Assembly: GCF_009727955.1 (NCBI RefSeq)
Contig: NZ_WOBR01000001.1
Location: forward strand, 43,665 to 107,664
DNA length: 64,000 bases
Direction of reading: 5' to 3'
Origin: Aliivibrio fischeri
GTDB taxonomy: Bacteria > Pseudomonadota > Gammaproteobacteria > Enterobacterales > Vibrionaceae
The stretch's first letter is position 1; every line of letters starts with the position of its first letter. This document shows positions 21,135 through 35,267 of this stretch, one piece after another. The translations under genes were made by a program, and so were the position numbers. The notes beneath the pieces were generated by a model that was given only the letters and a program-made list of their open reading frames with translations, was not told the origin of the DNA and made no database searches.

Positions 21135-21569
21135 ATGAAAAAAGTATCTATTATTACAGGAAGTACTCTTGGTGGAGCTGAGTATGTTGGCGACCATCTT
21201 GCTGATTTATTAGAAGAAATAGATTTTGCCACAGACATCCATAATCAACCTAATTTAGATGATATTAATACCAATAGCTTATGGCTTCTTGTTGTATCAA
21301 CTCATGGTGCAGGCGATTATCCTGACAATATTAAGCCATTTATTCAACAGTTAGAAACAATGACCCAACCACTATCGAGCGTTGAATTTGCTGTTGTTGC
21401 TATTGGTGATTCAAGTTATGACACTTTCTGCGCAGCAGGTAAATCACTTCAAAATACCTTAAAAGAGCATGGCGCTATCGAAAAGTTCCCTCTATTAGAG
21501 ATAGATGTAACTCAAAATAGCATCCCAGAAGAACCAGCAGAATTGTGGCTAAAACAACACATTTGTTAA
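21135..21569 (+). CDS. mioC: Flavodoxin-like protein MioC
   Basis: The 144-residue protein has the FMN-binding loops of short-chain flavodoxins: TGSTLGGAEYVGDHL for the phosphate, then STHGAGDYPDN and AIGDSSYDTFC near the isoalloxazine. In E. coli MioC is an electron-transfer protein. The gene is transcribed toward oriC, as in E. coli, where its transcription is linked to initiation control. Here too it sits directly beside the origin. Confidence 0.93.
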   Translation: MKKVSIITGSTLGGAEYVGDHLADLLEEIDFATDIHNQPNLDDINTNSLWLLVVSTHGAGDYPDNIKPFIQQLETMTQPLSSVEFAVVAIGDSSYDTFCAAGKSLQNTLKEHGAIEKFPLLEIDVTQNSIPEEPAELWLKQHIC

Positions 21570-21992
21570 TAAAAAGTGTAATCCGATCTATAAAAGTTAT
21601 TAAATAGATGACACCTACTATGTGGATAACTATAGAAAGATCCAGTGATCAAGTTATAGTTATCCATTGAATAAGATCTAACGCCCTCCCCCCTTGTGGA
21701 TAACTAACTCTTTTGTCCTCAAGCTGTCCGATCGAAGATCAAAGAAAGATAACAACTTTGGATCCATCTAAAGTATATGATCCTATTGATCATTTATCAC
21801 TTATCCACAGAGATCGACGATCTATATAATAGATCTAATAAAAGATCTCTTTAAAAGATCTTATATATATTAAGTGATCTTTCTTTTTTGAACTTCATCA
21901 CTTTTTCATTTCTTTCCAAGCTAGAAAAAGGGTAAAATACATCTCTTAAGTTAAATTCTTCTAACTCTTTTCATTACTCCTAAGGTCGAATC
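21570..21992. other. oriC: Replication origin oriC
   Basis: The 423-base gap between mioC and mnmG has three perfect DnaA boxes (21621-21629, 21695-21703, 21801-21809) and a weaker one (21660-21668). I count fifteen GATC Dam sites. From 21832 to about 21891 an AT-rich stretch carries repeated 13-mer-like units starting GATCT, which is the likely unwinding element. It lies on the mnmG side, as in E. coli. The bases from about 21892 to the mnmG start must hold the mnmG promoter. Confidence 0.95.
21832..21891. other. Probable DNA unwinding element of oriC
   Basis: Four GATC-headed units at 21832, 21844, 21857 and 21876, with spacings of 12-19 bases, are followed by A/T-only runs such as TTATATATATTAAG and TTTCTTTTTTG. 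This resembles the GATC-headed 13-mers melted by DnaA in E. coli. Confidence 0.75.
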
Positions 21993-23882
21993 ATGTTTTA
22001 CCAAGACAACTTTGATGTCATTGTTATTGGCGGTGGTCATGCTGGTACTGAAGCAGCACTTGCTGCAGCAAGAACAGGACAAAATACACTTCTACTCACT
22101 CATAACATTGATACATTAGGTCAAATGTCGTGTAACCCTGCAATTGGTGGGATCGGCAAAGGACATCTGGTAAAGGAAGTTGATGCCTTAGGTGGTTTAA
22201 TGGCACAAGCCATCGATCATAGTGGTATTCAATTTAGAACATTGAATGCTTCAAAAGGTCCAGCTGTTCGAGCAACTCGCGCACAAGCAGACAGAGCGTT
22301 ATACAAAGCTTATGTTCGTTCAGTATTAGAAAACCAACCAAACTTAACGTTATTTCAGCAAGCCGTTGATGATCTTATTATCGAAAACGATAAGGTGATG
22401 GGTGCTGTAACTCAAATGGGCCTTAAATTCCGTGCTAAATCAGTTGTATTGACCGCTGGAACCTTTTTAGGGGGTCAGATACATATTGGTATGGAAAACT
22501 TCTCAGGAGGCCGTGCAGGAGATCCTTCTTCGATCACTCTTGCTCAACGTCTACGTGAGCGTCCATTTAGAATTGATCGTCTAAAAACTGGTACTCCTCC
22601 ACGTATTGATGCTCGTTCAGTTGATTTTTCAGGATTAGAAGCCCAACCAGGTGATAATCCAACACCCGTTTTTTCATTTTTAGGTAAGCGTGAACATCAC
22701 CCACAGCAAGTGAACTGTTTTATTACTCATACTAATGAAAAAACACATGATGTAATTCGTAATAACCTTGATAGAAGCCCTATGTACGCTGGAGTTATCG
22801 AAGGTATAGGTCCTCGTTACTGTCCTTCAATTGAAGACAAAGTAATGCGTTTTGCAGATAAAGACAGTCACCAAATCTTTATTGAGCCAGAAGGTTTATC
22901 GACACACGAACTATATCCAAATGGTATTTCAACAAGTTTACCATTTGACGTACAACTGCAAATCGTACGTTCAATGAAAGGTTTTGAAAATGCACACATT
23001 GTGCGCCCAGGTTATGCGATCGAATATGATTTCTTTGATCCTCGAGATTTAAAATCAACTTATGAAACTAAGTTTATTGAAGGTCTATTCTTTGCTGGTC
23101 AAATTAACGGTACAACAGGTTACGAAGAAGCTGCTGCTCAAGGTTTAATGGCAGGTCTTAACGCAAGTTTGTTTGCTCAAGGCAAAGAAGGCTGGAGTCC
23201 ACGTCGTGATGAAGCTTACATGGGTGTATTGATTGATGATTTATCAACATTAGGTACTAAAGAACCGTACCGTATGTTCACATCTCGTGCCGAATATCGT
23301 TTATTACTTCGTGAAGATAATGCTGATTTACGTTTAACTGAGCAAGGTCGTACTTTAGGTCTTGTTGATGATGTTCGTTGGGCTCGCTTTAACGAAAAAG
23401 TAGAGAACATGGAACAAGAACGTCAACGCTTGAAAGATATTTGGATCAATCCAAAATCAGAACAAGTGGATCAAGTTAATGCGATCCTAAAAACACCAAT
23501 TGCTCGTGAAGCTAGTGGTGAGGATCTTCTACGTCGTCCGGAAGTTAATTATCAATCTCTAGTTTCAATTGATGGCTTCGGTCCTGCTCTTGAAGATTCA
23601 CAAGCATCTGAACAAGTTGAAATCCAAGTAAAATATGCGGGTTACATTCAACGTCAACGTGATGAAATTGAAAAATCATTACGTCATGAAAATACAAAAT
23701 TACCGTTCGACCTTGATTATAAAGAAGTCAAAGGTCTTTCAAATGAAGTTGTGGCTAAACTGAGTGATGCAAAACCAGAAACGATTGGTATTGCTTCTCG
23801 TATTTCAGGTATCACACCTGCTGCTATTTCAATTTTATTAGTTCATTTGAAAAAACACGGTTTATTAAAGAAAGGTGAGTAA
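21993..23882 (+). CDS. mnmG: tRNA U34 carboxymethylaminomethyl modification enzyme MnmG
   Basis: The 629-residue FAD enzyme is the partner of MnmE. It begins with the dinucleotide-binding motif [19 protein letters not shown] (about residues 9-27), followed by the family stretch [24 protein letters not shown]. The catalytic Cys lies in [12 protein letters not shown]. It opens the mnmG-rsmG-parA-parB group reading away from oriC. Length equals that of the E. coli protein (629). Confidence 0.98.
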   Translation: MFYQDNFDVIVIGGGHAGTEAALAAARTGQNTLLLTHNIDTLGQMSCNPAIGGIGKGHLVKEVDALGGLMAQAIDHSGIQFRTLNASKGPAVRATRAQADRALYKAYVRSVLENQPNLTLFQQAVDDLIIENDKVMGAVTQMGLKFRAKSVVLTAGTFLGGQIHIGMENFSGGRAGDPSSITLAQRLRERPFRIDRLKTGTPPRIDARSVDFSGLEAQPGDNPTPVFSFLGKREHHPQQVNCFITHTNEKTHDVIRNNLDRSPMYAGVIEGIGPRYCPSIEDKVMRFADKDSHQIFIEPEGLSTHELYPNGISTSLPFDVQLQIVRSMKGFENAHIVRPGYAIEYDFFDPRDLKSTYETKFIEGLFFAGQINGTTGYEEAAAQGLMAGLNASLFAQGKEGWSPRRDEAYMGVLIDDLSTLGTKEPYRMFTSRAEYRLLLREDNADLRLTEQGRTLGLVDDVRWARFNEKVENMEQERQRLKDIWINPKSEQVDQVNAILKTPIAREASGEDLLRRPEVNYQSLVSIDGFGPALEDSQASEQVEIQVKYAGYIQRQRDEIEKSLRHENTKLPFDLDYKEVKGLSNEVVAKLSDAKPETIGIASRISGITPAAISILLVHLKKHGLLKKGE

Positions 23883-23883
23883 C

Positions 23884-24516
23884 GTGACCGATTTATCTCA
23901 ACAATTCGACCGTTTAATTGCTCAAACTGACTTAAATGTCTCTGAATTGCAAAAAGAACAACTCCTTGGTTATGTTGCACTACTCCATAAGTGGAATAAA
24001 GCGTATAACTTAACCTCTGTGAGAAATCCAAGTGAAATGGTTATTAAGCACATTTTGGACAGCATTGTAGTTAGTCCAAAATTATCTGGTGAACGTTTTA
24101 TTGATGTTGGTACAGGTCCTGGGTTACCAGGTATCCCATTAGCTATCATGAATCCAGATAAATCATTTACACTATTGGATAGTTTAGGAAAGCGAATTCG
24201 CTTTATTAAACAAGTTATTCATGAGCTAAAAATCACCAACGTAACACCGATTCAAAGCCGTGTTGAAGAGTTTCAACCTGAAGAAAAGTTTGATGCAGTC
24301 CTAAGTCGTGCATTTGCATCAATGACAGACATGGTGAATTGGTGTCATCATCTACCGAAAGAAGAAGATGGTGTATTTTTAGCATTAAAAGGTATTTATT
24401 CAGAAGAAGAAGCGAATGATCTTCCTGAATGGTGCTCAGTTAAAAATGTAGCGACATTGATCGTTCCGGAGTTAGAGGGTGAAAGACATTTAGTCACCTT
24501 AGCCGGAAAAAAATAA
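23884..24516 (+). CDS. rsmG: 16S rRNA m7G527 methyltransferase RsmG
   Basis: This SAM-dependent enzyme methylates G527 of 16S rRNA; loss gives low-level streptomycin resistance in other bacteria. The SAM motif [17 protein letters not shown] is followed by [16 protein letters not shown] favour GTG 23884, one base after the mnmG stop, because AGGTGAG lies just upstream; the alternative GTG at 23875 has no spaced ribosome site. The choice changes the N-terminus by three residues. Confidence 0.95.
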   Translation: MTDLSQQFDRLIAQTDLNVSELQKEQLLGYVALLHKWNKAYNLTSVRNPSEMVIKHILDSIVVSPKLSGERFIDVGTGPGLPGIPLAIMNPDKSFTLLDSLGKRIRFIKQVIHELKITNVTPIQSRVEEFQPEEKFDAVLSRAFASMTDMVNWCHHLPKEEDGVFLALKGIYSEEEANDLPEWCSVKNVATLIVPELEGERHLVTLAGKK

Positions 24517-24531
24517 TGGAATGAGGTTAGT

Positions 24532-25329
24532 GTGGGAAAGATTATCTCTATTGCGAACCAGAAAGGTGGCGTAGGTAAAACAACAACAGCGGTGAATCTT
24601 GCAGCATCAATGGCTGCAACACATCGAAAGGTCTTATTAATTGACCTTGATGCCCAAGGCAATGCAACCATGGCCAGTGGTGTTGATAAATATGATGTGG
24701 ATGCAACCGCTTACGAGTTGTTGGTTGACGAAGTGCCTTTTGACAAAGTTGTGATAGAGGAAACCTCTGGTGGTTATGATTTAATTGCTGCCAATGGTGA
24801 CGTGACTGCTGCTGAAATCAAGTTAATGGAAGTGTTTGCGCGAGAAGTTCGCTTGCGCAACATGATCTACCCAATTCGTGGTAACTATGATTTCATCTTT
24901 ATCGATTGCCCTCCCGCTCTAAATCTCCTTACAATTAACGCCATGGCAGCATCTGATTCTGTATTAGTTCCTATGCAATGTGAGTATTACGCACTTGAAG
25001 GACTAACGGCTTTAATTGATACCATAGGTAAATTAGCCGCTGTAGTGAATGCTGATTTAAAGATCGAAGGGTTGCTTAGAACCATGTTTGATCCTCGTAA
25101 TCGCTTAGCGAATGATGTATCTGATCAATTGAAAAAACATTTTGGTGAAAAAGTGTATCGCACTGTGATCCCTCGAAATGTTCGCCTAGCAGAAGCGCCT
25201 AGTCATGGTAAACCTGCAATGTATTATGATAAATACTCAAATGGTGCAAAGGCTTATTTAGCCCTTGCCGGAGAGATAATTCGCCGTGACGAAATGGAAA
25301 AAGAAAGGGAAACAGAAATTCATGAGTAA
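24532..25329 (+). CDS. parA: Chromosome-partitioning ATPase ParA
   Basis: The 265-residue protein (GTG start) is a ParA/Soj Walker-type ATPase. The deviant Walker A KGGVGKTTT with both lysines (Lys11, Lys16) is present, and LLIDLDAQGNATMASG and FIFIDCPPAL follow. It drives movement of ParB-bound parS complexes; in V. cholerae the chromosome I ParA pulls the origin to the cell pole. It overlaps parB by 8 bases. Confidence 0.96.
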   Translation: MGKIISIANQKGGVGKTTTAVNLAASMAATHRKVLLIDLDAQGNATMASGVDKYDVDATAYELLVDEVPFDKVVIEETSGGYDLIAANGDVTAAEIKLMEVFAREVRLRNMIYPIRGNYDFIFIDCPPALNLLTINAMAASDSVLVPMQCEYYALEGLTALIDTIGKLAAVVNADLKIEGLLRTMFDPRNRLANDVSDQLKKHFGEKVYRTVIPRNVRLAEAPSHGKPAMYYDKYSNGAKAYLALAGEIIRRDEMEKERETEIHE

Positions 25330-26206
25330 TAAACGTGGTTTAGGCAAAGGATTAGATGCCCTATTAGCAACAAGTTCAATTGCACGTGAAAAGCAGACAG
25401 CTGCTGCACAAAGCGAGTCCATTTCTAAAGATGCTCAATTGGTTGAGTTAGGTATTCACCAATTGAGTGCTGGTCAATATCAACCTCGTAAAGTAATGGA
25501 AGAAGAAGCCCTTGAAGAGCTTTCTGCTTCTATTCGTTCTCAAGGTATCATCCAACCGATCGTTGTACGTGAAGTTGCACCTCAACAATATGAAATCATT
25601 GCTGGCGAACGACGCTTCCGTGCTGCTAAAAAAGCAGGCCTAAAACACGTTCCATGTGTGGTTAAATCTGTTGAAGATAAAGCCGCAATCGCAATGGCTT
25701 TAATTGAAAATATTCAACGTGAAGACTTGAATGCGATTGAAGAAGCACAAGCATTAGAGCGTTTACAACAAGAATTTGAATTAACTCATCAACAAATTTC
25801 GGATGTTATTGGTAAATCTCGAACAACAGTAACGAATTTACTGCGTTTAAATGCATTGACTGATGAAGTGAAAGGCTTAGTTGAGCAGAAAGAACTTGAG
25901 ATGGGTCATGCTCGTGCATTGTTAGCATTAGAAAATGAACAGCAAGTTGAATTAGCTTACCTTGTAATCAAAAAGAAACTGACTGTTCGTCAAACTGAAC
26001 AAAAAGTAAAAGAGTTATTGGCTCCTCAAAAAGAGGAAGAACCAAAAGAAGTTGATACTGAAATGATGACAATTTCGGATAAATTATCATCAACTCTTGG
26101 CTCTAAAGTTGTGATAAGCCGAAATGCAGCGGGCAAAGGAAAGGTAACGATTACCTTTGACGAGGCTCACAAATTAGAACAACTTATCGCAAAGCTAGAA
26201 AGCTAA
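25322..26206 (+). CDS. parB: Chromosome-partitioning protein ParB
   Basis: ParB binds parS and spreads as a CTP-dependent clamp. The start is ATG 25322, giving MSNKRGLGKGLDALL, the family N-terminus. An in-frame ATG 36 bases earlier lies inside parA and is not needed. The CTP-binding GERRFRAAKKAG and ENIQREDLN motifs are followed by the helix-turn-helix (HQQISDVIGKSRTTVTNLLRL) and a C-terminal dimer domain, 294 residues in all. A matching parS-type site lies at 11467. Confidence 0.95.
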   Translation: MSNKRGLGKGLDALLATSSIAREKQTAAAQSESISKDAQLVELGIHQLSAGQYQPRKVMEEEALEELSASIRSQGIIQPIVVREVAPQQYEIIAGERRFRAAKKAGLKHVPCVVKSVEDKAAIAMALIENIQREDLNAIEEAQALERLQQEFELTHQQISDVIGKSRTTVTNLLRLNALTDEVKGLVEQKELEMGHARALLALENEQQVELAYLVIKKKLTVRQTEQKVKELLAPQKEEEPKEVDTEMMTISDKLSSTLGSKVVISRNAAGKGKVTITFDEAHKLEQLIAKLES

Positions 26207-26302
26207 ATGTGATATAAAACGTGTGTTGATATAAAAACCGTACTTTACGTCGTAAAAGTCACCGTTATGTTCTCATAAATGTAACTTTTTAATGCTATTT
26301 GA

Positions 26303-26330
26303 TTGCATTCATATCAGCTCAACGTATAAT
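26303..26330 (+). promoter_or_regulatory. Probable atp operon promoter
   Basis: TTGCAT at 26303-26308 and a consensus TATAAT at 26325-26330 are separated by 16 bases and lie 65 bases upstream of atpI. A short AAAGC/GCTTT hairpin lies in the leader. Confidence 0.7.
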
Positions 26331-26394
26331 TTTTGTAAAATCTTTGTTTTAACTTGATTTAAATCAAAGCAAAGATGCTTTAAAGGAAGAATAC

Positions 26395-27605
<1,211 letters not shown>

Positions 27606-27663
27606 TTTAGACAATTTATTTATCAATGGCACTTTGCCGACAACATAAAACTGGAGAAAGTAA

Positions 27664-27921
<258 letters not shown>

Positions 27922-27976
27922 TCTAGTCATTGCTAATTGAATTTTTGTAGCTGATTCTTAACGAGGGGTAGCTGTT

Positions 27977-28447
27977 GTGAATATGAACGCAACTCTGCTT
28001 GGTCAAGCAATCGCTTTTACACTGTTTGTTTGGTTCTGCATGAAATATGTATGGCCACCAATCATGGAAGCGATCGAGGAACGTCAGAAAAAAATTGCTG
28101 ACGGTTTATCTGCCGCTGAACGCGCAGCTAAAGACCTTGATTTGGCACAAGCTAATGCTTCTGATCAATTAAAAGAAGCAAAGCGCGCTGCAACTGAGAT
28201 CATCGAACAGGCTAACAAGCGTAAAAGTCAAATTTTAGACGAAGCTCGTGAAGAAGCTCTGGTTGAACGCCAGAAGATTCTTACACAAGGTGAAGCTGAA
28301 CTTGAATCTGAACGCAACCGTGCCCGCGATGAACTGCGTAAACAAGTTGCAACTCTGGCTGTGATCGGTGCCGAGAAAATCTTAGAGCGTTCTATTGATG
28401 TAGAAGCGCAGAAAGATATTCTTGATAACATCACTGCGAAATTGTAA
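27977..28447 (+). CDS. atpF: ATP synthase Fo subunit b
   Basis: The 156-residue peripheral-stalk subunit starts at a GTG after GAGGGG. One N-terminal membrane helix (about residues 5-26) is followed by a long charged coiled coil that dimerises and binds delta. Length is identical to E. coli subunit b. Confidence 0.97.
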   Translation: MNMNATLLGQAIAFTLFVWFCMKYVWPPIMEAIEERQKKIADGLSAAERAAKDLDLAQANASDQLKEAKRAATEIIEQANKRKSQILDEAREEALVERQKILTQGEAELESERNRARDELRKQVATLAVIGAEKILERSIDVEAQKDILDNITAKL

Positions 28448-28464
28448 AGAAAAGGGGCCAAGAT

Positions 28465-28998
28465 ATGTCGGAAATGGCAACCATCGCACGCCCCTACGCG
28501 AAAGCAGCTTTTGACTTTGCGGTCGAAAAAGGCGAATTGAGCCAATGGGCTCAAATGCTAACTTTTTGTTCAGAAGTCGCGAAAAATAAAGACGTCGCTC
28601 AATTGTTGGATGGTGCAGTAGCATCAGAGCAATTAGCTGAAATTTTTATTTCTATTTGTGGCGAACAACTGAACGAGTTTGGACAGAACTTAATTCATGT
28701 AATGGCTGAAAACGGTCGTTTGAAAGTTCTACCAGGAGTGTTAGAGCAATTTATCCTTTTACAACATGAGTTTGAAAAAGTGATTGATGCAGATGTTACA
28801 TCTGCAATTGAACTAACAGAGCAGCAGAAAGCTGACATTGGTGCCAAACTTGAAGCTCGTCTAGAGCGTAAAGTGAAGCTGAATTGTAGCGTAGATGAGA
28901 CCCTTCTAGCAGGGGTTATTATTCGAGCCGGAGACCTAGTCATTGATAACTCAGCACGTGGCCGTTTAGGTCGTCTGAGCGAAACATTGCAGTCTTGA
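28465..28998 (+). CDS. atpH: ATP synthase F1 subunit delta
   Basis: The 177-residue soluble subunit caps the alpha3-beta3 head and joins it to the b dimer. The family N-terminus ([15 protein letters not shown]) and the C-terminal [22 protein letters not shown] motif are both present. Length matches E. coli (177). Confidence 0.97.
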   Translation: MSEMATIARPYAKAAFDFAVEKGELSQWAQMLTFCSEVAKNKDVAQLLDGAVASEQLAEIFISICGEQLNEFGQNLIHVMAENGRLKVLPGVLEQFILLQHEFEKVIDADVTSAIELTEQQKADIGAKLEARLERKVKLNCSVDETLLAGVIIRAGDLVIDNSARGRLGRLSETLQS

Positions 28999-29011
28999 TG
29001 GGGAATGGAGC

Positions 29012-30553
29012 ATGCAACTTAATTCCACGGAAATTAGCGATCTAATCAAACAACGTATTGAAAAATTCAACGTTGTAACTGAAGCTCGCAATGAAGGTAC
29101 TATCGTGTCGGTAAGCGACGGTATCATCAATATCCACGGCCTTGCTGATGTAATGCAAGGCGAAATGATTGAATTACCGGGTGGCCGTTACGCGCTAGCA
29201 CTTAACTTGAATCGTGATTCAGTTGGTGCGGTAGTAATGGGCCCATATGCTGACCTACAGGAAGGCATGAAAGTAACAGGTACTGGTCGTATCCTTGAAG
29301 TTCCTGTTGGTCCTGAATTACTAGGTCGTGTTGTTAACACACTTGGTGAGCCAATTGATGGTAAAGGTCCAATTGAAGCTAAATTGACTTCTCCAGTAGA
29401 AGTGATTGCACCTGGTGTAATCGATCGTAAATCAGTAGACCAACCAGTACAAACTGGCTATAAGTCAGTTGACTCAATGATCCCAATCGGCCGTGGTCAG
29501 CGTGAGCTAATCATCGGTGACCGTCAAACTGGTAAAACAGCAATGGCGATCGATGCGATCATTAACCAGAAAGATTCTGGTATTTTCTCAATCTATGTTG
29601 CGATTGGCCAAAAGGCATCAACAATTGCTAACGTAGTTCGCAAACTAGAAGAGCACGGCGCACTAGCAAACACTATCGTTGTTGTTGCATCGGCTTCTGA
29701 ATCTGCTGCGCTGCAATACCTTGCACCGTACTCAGGTTGTGCGATGGGTGAATACTTCCGTGACCGCGGTGAAGATGCTCTGATTGTTTATGATGACCTA
29801 TCTAAACAAGCGGTAGCTTACCGTCAAATCTCTCTACTACTGAAACGTCCACCGGGCCGTGAAGCATTCCCAGGTGACGTATTCTACTTACACTCTCGCC
29901 TACTAGAGCGTGCTGCTCGTGTAAGTGAAGCGTACGTTGAGCGATTCACTAACGGTGAAGTGACAGGTAAAACAGGTTCTTTAACTGCCCTACCTATCAT
30001 CGAAACTCAAGCTGGTGACGTATCTGCATTCGTACCAACCAACGTAATCTCGATTACTGATGGTCAGATCTTCCTACAAACAGAACTGTTCACTGCTGGT
30101 GTTCGTCCTGCGGTAGATCCTGGTATCTCTGTATCGCGTGTAGGTGGTGCTGCACAAACTAAGATCATTAAGAAACTGTCTGGTGGTATTCGTACTGCTC
30201 TTGCACAGTATCGTGAACTTGCAGCGTTTGCTCAGTTCTCATCTGATCTTGATGACGCGACTAAGAAGCAGCTAGACCACGGTGAGAAAGTAACTGAACT
30301 TATGAAGCAGAAACAGTACGCTCCAATGTCTGTTTTTGACCAAGCTTTAGTTATCTTCGCAGCTGAAAAAGGCTATTTGAAAGATGTTGAGCTTGCTAAG
30401 CTTGCAGATTTTGAAGAAGCATTGCTGTCGTATGCTCGTGGTCAGTTTGCCGATCTAGCAAAAGAGATCGACACATCGGGTGCTTGGAATAATGAAATTG
30501 AAGCTCAGTTCGTGAAACTGGTTGAAGATTTCAAAGCAACCCAGACCTGGTAA
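29012..30553 (+). CDS. atpA: ATP synthase F1 subunit alpha
   Basis: The 513-residue non-catalytic nucleotide-binding subunit has the Walker [10 protein letters not shown] near residue 170 and the [16 protein letters not shown] region. The [17 protein letters not shown] sequence near residue 365 includes the Arg finger that completes the catalytic site on beta. Length is identical to E. coli. Confidence 0.98.
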   Translation: MQLNSTEISDLIKQRIEKFNVVTEARNEGTIVSVSDGIINIHGLADVMQGEMIELPGGRYALALNLNRDSVGAVVMGPYADLQEGMKVTGTGRILEVPVGPELLGRVVNTLGEPIDGKGPIEAKLTSPVEVIAPGVIDRKSVDQPVQTGYKSVDSMIPIGRGQRELIIGDRQTGKTAMAIDAIINQKDSGIFSIYVAIGQKASTIANVVRKLEEHGALANTIVVVASASESAALQYLAPYSGCAMGEYFRDRGEDALIVYDDLSKQAVAYRQISLLLKRPPGREAFPGDVFYLHSRLLERAARVSEAYVERFTNGEVTGKTGSLTALPIIETQAGDVSAFVPTNVISITDGQIFLQTELFTAGVRPAVDPGISVSRVGGAAQTKIIKKLSGGIRTALAQYRELAAFAQFSSDLDDATKKQLDHGEKVTELMKQKQYAPMSVFDQALVIFAAEKGYLKDVELAKLADFEEALLSYARGQFADLAKEIDTSGAWNNEIEAQFVKLVEDFKATQTW

Positions 30554-30598
30554 TTCGTTGGTGGCCTGTAATGGGTCACCCGAAAACGGAGAGTAACG

Positions 30599-31465
30599 AT
30601 GGCCGGTGCGAAAGAGATTCGTAACAAGATCGGGAGTGTAAAAAGCACTCAAAAGATCACGAAAGCAATGGAAATGGTAGCCGCTTCAAAAATGCGTCGC
30701 TCGCAAGAGTCGATGGAAGCGTCTCGTCCATATGCTGACACAATGCGTAAAGTAATCGGTCATTTAGCGCTTGGTAACCTTGAGTATCGTCATCCGTATC
30801 TTGAGGAACGTGAAGCTAAGCGTGTTGGTTACATCGTTATTTCTAGTGATCGTGGCCTGTGTGGCGGCTTAAACATTAACTTGTTTAAGAAAGTCATGGC
30901 AGAAATGAAAACATGGTCAGAAGATGGTGTTGAAATTGATTTAGCCGTTATTGGCTCAAAAGCAACAGCATTTTTTAATAGCTACGGCGGTAACGTTGTC
31001 GCTCAGAACTCAGGCCTTGGGGATCACCCTAGCCTAGAAGAACTGATCGGTACTGTTGGCGTGATGCTAAAGAAATACGATGAAGGCCAGTTGGATCGAC
31101 TATATGTTGTGAACAATAAGTTCATCAACACTATGGTACAAGAACCAGCAATTGAACAATTACTTCCTTTGCCTAAATCTGAAGATGAAGCAATGCAACG
31201 CACTCATGCTTGGGACTACATTTATGAGCCTGAGCCAAAACCACTACTAGATGCTTTATTGGTTCGTTATGTTGAATCACAAGTATATCAAGGTGTGGTT
31301 GAGAATTTAGCCTGCGAACACGTAGCGCGAATGATTGCGATGAAAGCAGCGACGGATAACGCTGGTGACATTATTGATGAACTGCAACTTGTGTATAACA
31401 AAGCCCGTCAAGCGGCGATTACACAAGAGCTTTCTGAAATTGTTTCAGGCGCTTCAGCGGTTTAA
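30599..31465 (+). CDS. atpG: ATP synthase F1 subunit gamma
   Basis: The 288-residue central shaft has long N- and C-terminal helices ([28 protein letters not shown] at the start) that form the rotating coiled coil inside the head. The conserved [10 protein letters not shown] segment lies near residue 85. It is preceded by GGAG eight bases before the ATG. Confidence 0.98.
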   Translation: MAGAKEIRNKIGSVKSTQKITKAMEMVAASKMRRSQESMEASRPYADTMRKVIGHLALGNLEYRHPYLEEREAKRVGYIVISSDRGLCGGLNINLFKKVMAEMKTWSEDGVEIDLAVIGSKATAFFNSYGGNVVAQNSGLGDHPSLEELIGTVGVMLKKYDEGQLDRLYVVNNKFINTMVQEPAIEQLLPLPKSEDEAMQRTHAWDYIYEPEPKPLLDALLVRYVESQVYQGVVENLACEHVARMIAMKAATDNAGDIIDELQLVYNKARQAAITQELSEIVSGASAV

Positions 31466-31471
31466 GCATAG

Positions 31472-32902
<1,431 letters not shown>

Positions 32903-32920
32903 GGCTGATTAGGAGGCGAT

Positions 32921-33343
32921 ATGGCAGCAATGACCTTTCACCTAGACGTTGTAAGTGCTGAGAAAAAATTATTTTCAGGACTGGTTGAAACGATTCAGGT
33001 GACCGGTAGCGAAGGTGAACTTGGTATTTTCCATGGACACACACCGCTGCTGACCGCTATCACGCCTGGTATGGTGCGTATTGTTAAACAACATGGCCAC
33101 GAAGAAATCATTTATGTTTCTGGTGGTATTGTTGAGGTTCAACCTGGTTCGGCAACTGTTCTTGCAGATACCGCAATCCGTGGTGAAGACCTAGACGCAG
33201 CTAAGGCAGAAGAAGCTAAGCGCAAGGCTGAGGAGAATATCCAAAATCAGCATGGCGACATTAACTTCGCTCAAGCGGCCAGTGATTTGGCTAAAGCGAT
33301 CGCACAGCTTCGAGTTATCGAGCTGACAAAACGTTCGCGTTAA
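32921..33343 (+). CDS. atpC: ATP synthase F1 subunit epsilon
   Basis: The 140-residue subunit has an N-terminal beta barrel ([36 protein letters not shown]) and a C-terminal helical hairpin that can extend to inhibit rotation. It closes the complete atpIBEFHAGDC operon and is followed by a strong terminator. Confidence 0.97.
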
Positions 33344-33361
33344 TCAAGCACCATTAGAAAG

Positions 33362-33390
33362 AAGGCGACCAATTGGTCGCCTTTTCTTTT
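33362..33390 (+). terminator. Terminator of the atp operon
   Basis: AAGGCGACC and GGTCGCCTT form a 9-bp stem around AATT, followed by a T-rich stretch. Confidence 0.92.
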
Positions 33391-33561
33391 TAATTTTGTT
33401 TATTTCTTATTTTTATCTCACCCGTCGATCGGTTTTTTAGCATATAATTTACCTTCAGTATTAATTCCATTATCTATTGCGTTAGTAAGTAATGGATTTC
33501 ATATTTTGGTTTTTAACAAGCTAGGCAAATTAAGTCAGCATAATAATAGAATGGGCTTTTC

Positions 33562-34920
33562 ATGAACTTCAGTGCAGTAATTTTAGCAGCGGGTAAAGGC
33601 ACTCGCATGTACTCAAATAAACCTAAAGTACTTCATACTTTGGCGGGCAAACCTATGGCTAAGCATGTTATTGATACATGCGAAGGTCTTGGCGCTCAAA
33701 ATATCCATTTAGTGTATGGTCACGGCGGTGATCAGATGAAAGCTGAACTGGGTGAAGAGCGTGTTCAATGGGTTCTTCAAGCAGAGCAATTAGGTACAGG
33801 TCATGCTGTAAACCAAGCTGCACCAGAATTTGCTGATGATGAAAAAGTACTGGTTCTTTATGGTGATGTGCCACTAATTAGTGCTGAAACTGTAGAAAAC
33901 TTATTAGATGCACAACCTACAGGCGGTATTGCTTTATTAACTGTTGTTCTAGACAACCCTATGGGTTATGGACGTATTATTCGTCGTAATGGCCCTGTAA
34001 TCGCGATTGTAGAACAAAAAGATGCAACCGAAGAGCAGAAGCTCATCAAAGAGATTAATACGGGCGTAATGGTTGCTACAGGCGGTGATTTAAAACGTTG
34101 GTTAGCGGCTCTTAAAAATGAAAATGCTCAAGGTGAATATTACTTAACTGATATTATTGCGGCAGCGCATGATGAAGGTCGTGCTGTCGAGGCGGTTCAC
34201 CCTGTTAGTCCTATTGAAGTTGAAGGTGTAAATGATCGTGCTCAGTTAGCTCGATTAGAAAGAGCTTATCAAGCAGCTCAAGCTCAAAAATTATTAGAGC
34301 AAGGTGTTATGCTTCGTGATCCAAGTCGTTTTGATCTTCGTGGTACATTACAATGTGGTATGGATATTGAGATTGATGCGAACGTAATTATCGAAGGTAA
34401 TGTGACGTTAGGTGATAACGTGGTTATCGGTGCTGGTTGTGTACTTAAAGATTGTGAGATCGATGATAATACTGTTATTCGTCCTTACAGTGTAATTGAA
34501 GGTGCTACAGTTGGTGAAGAGTGTACAGTTGGTCCATTTACTCGTTTACGTCCAGGCGCTGAGTTATGTAATGATGCACACGTTGGTAACTTTGTTGAAG
34601 TGAAGAACGTTCGTTTAGGTGAAGGTTCTAAAGCTAATCACTTAACGTATCTTGGTGATGCAGAAATTGGTAAGCGTGTAAATGTAGGTGCTGGTGTAAT
34701 TACTTGTAATTACGATGGTGCGAACAAGTTTAAAACAATTATTGGTGATGACGTATTTGTTGGCTCTGATAGTCAGTTGATTGCTCCTGTTACTGTTGCT
34801 AATGGCGCAACGGTTGGTGCTGGTTCTACAGTGACTAAAGATGTGAATGAAAATGAACTTTACATCAGCCGCGCTAAAGAGCGTCGCATTGCTAATTGGC
34901 AGCGTCCAACTAAAAAATAA
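33562..34920 (+). CDS. glmU: Bifunctional GlcNAc-1-P uridyltransferase / GlcN-1-P acetyltransferase
   Basis: The 452-residue enzyme makes UDP-N-acetylglucosamine for peptidoglycan and LPS. The N-terminal nucleotidyltransferase half starts with [12 protein letters not shown] and contains LYGDVPLI. The C-terminal half is a left-handed beta helix of hexapeptide repeats (residues about 250-440) with the acetyltransferase segment [12 protein letters not shown] and [14 protein letters not shown]. It stands between atpC and the cold-shock gene with its own terminator. Confidence 0.98.
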   Translation: MNFSAVILAAGKGTRMYSNKPKVLHTLAGKPMAKHVIDTCEGLGAQNIHLVYGHGGDQMKAELGEERVQWVLQAEQLGTGHAVNQAAPEFADDEKVLVLYGDVPLISAETVENLLDAQPTGGIALLTVVLDNPMGYGRIIRRNGPVIAIVEQKDATEEQKLIKEINTGVMVATGGDLKRWLAALKNENAQGEYYLTDIIAAAHDEGRAVEAVHPVSPIEVEGVNDRAQLARLERAYQAAQAQKLLEQGVMLRDPSRFDLRGTLQCGMDIEIDANVIIEGNVTLGDNVVIGAGCVLKDCEIDDNTVIRPYSVIEGATVGEECTVGPFTRLRPGAELCNDAHVGNFVEVKNVRLGEGSKANHLTYLGDAEIGKRVNVGAGVITCNYDGANKFKTIIGDDVFVGSDSQLIAPVTVANGATVGAGSTVTKDVNENELYISRAKERRIANWQRPTKK

Positions 34921-34943
34921 TTAATAGATAATCTATTGATAGT

Positions 34944-34971
34944 AAAAAGAAGCCATTAGGCTTCTTTTTTT
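34944..34971 (+). terminator. Terminator after glmU
   Basis: AAAGAAGCC and GGCTTCTTT pair around a very short ATTA loop region, followed by Ts. Confidence 0.85.
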
Positions 34972-35005
34972 ATCTGTCTAATCTATAGACAAAATTGAGA
35001 CAAAA

Positions 35006-35033
35006 AAAATGCTGACCGAAGTCAGCATTTTTA
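35006..35033 (-). terminator. Terminator after the cold-shock gene
   Basis: AAATGCTGAC and GTCAGCATTT form a perfect 10-bp stem around CGAA. On the minus strand a T run follows. Confidence 0.9.
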
Positions 35034-35057
35034 AAAATTCTATTCGAGAAATTCGAA

Positions 35058-35267
35058 TTAAGCTGGAGTAACGTCTGCAGCTTGTGGGCCTTTTTGACCT
35101 TGTTCAACAGTGAAAGTTACCGCTTGGCCTTCTTTCAGAGTTTTGAAACCTTCAGTTGCGATAGCACGGAAGTGAACGAATACGTCAGCGCCGCCGTTAT
35201 CTTGAGTAATGAAACCGAAACCTTTCTCTTCGTTGAACCACTTAACGATACCAGTTGATTTAGACAT
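35058..35267 (-). CDS. Cold-shock domain protein (CspA family)
   Basis: The 69-residue protein is a single cold-shock domain, an RNA/ssDNA-binding beta barrel. RNP1 KGFGFI and RNP2 VFVHF are intact, with the Trp in [10 protein letters not shown]. Such proteins melt RNA secondary structure and many are induced by cold or growth transitions. The leader is about 110 bases if the TATACT at 35386-35391 is the minus 10 element, and it contains a perfect palindrome. Which csp paralog this is cannot be decided here. Confidence 0.93.
   Translation of the reverse strand: MSKSTGIVKWFNEEKGFGFITQDNGGADVFVHFRAIATEGFKTLKEGQAVTFTVEQGQKGPQAADVTPA

Noticed and set aside
25382..25396. Second parS-like CACGTGAAAA in parB
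   Set aside because: It lacks two fixed bases of the recalled consensus (ATTGCACGTGAAAAG), so it is not called as a site.
26207..26302. Possible terminator after parB
   Set aside because: Only a short imperfect palindrome (TTTACG and CGTAAA) is present, without a T-tract.
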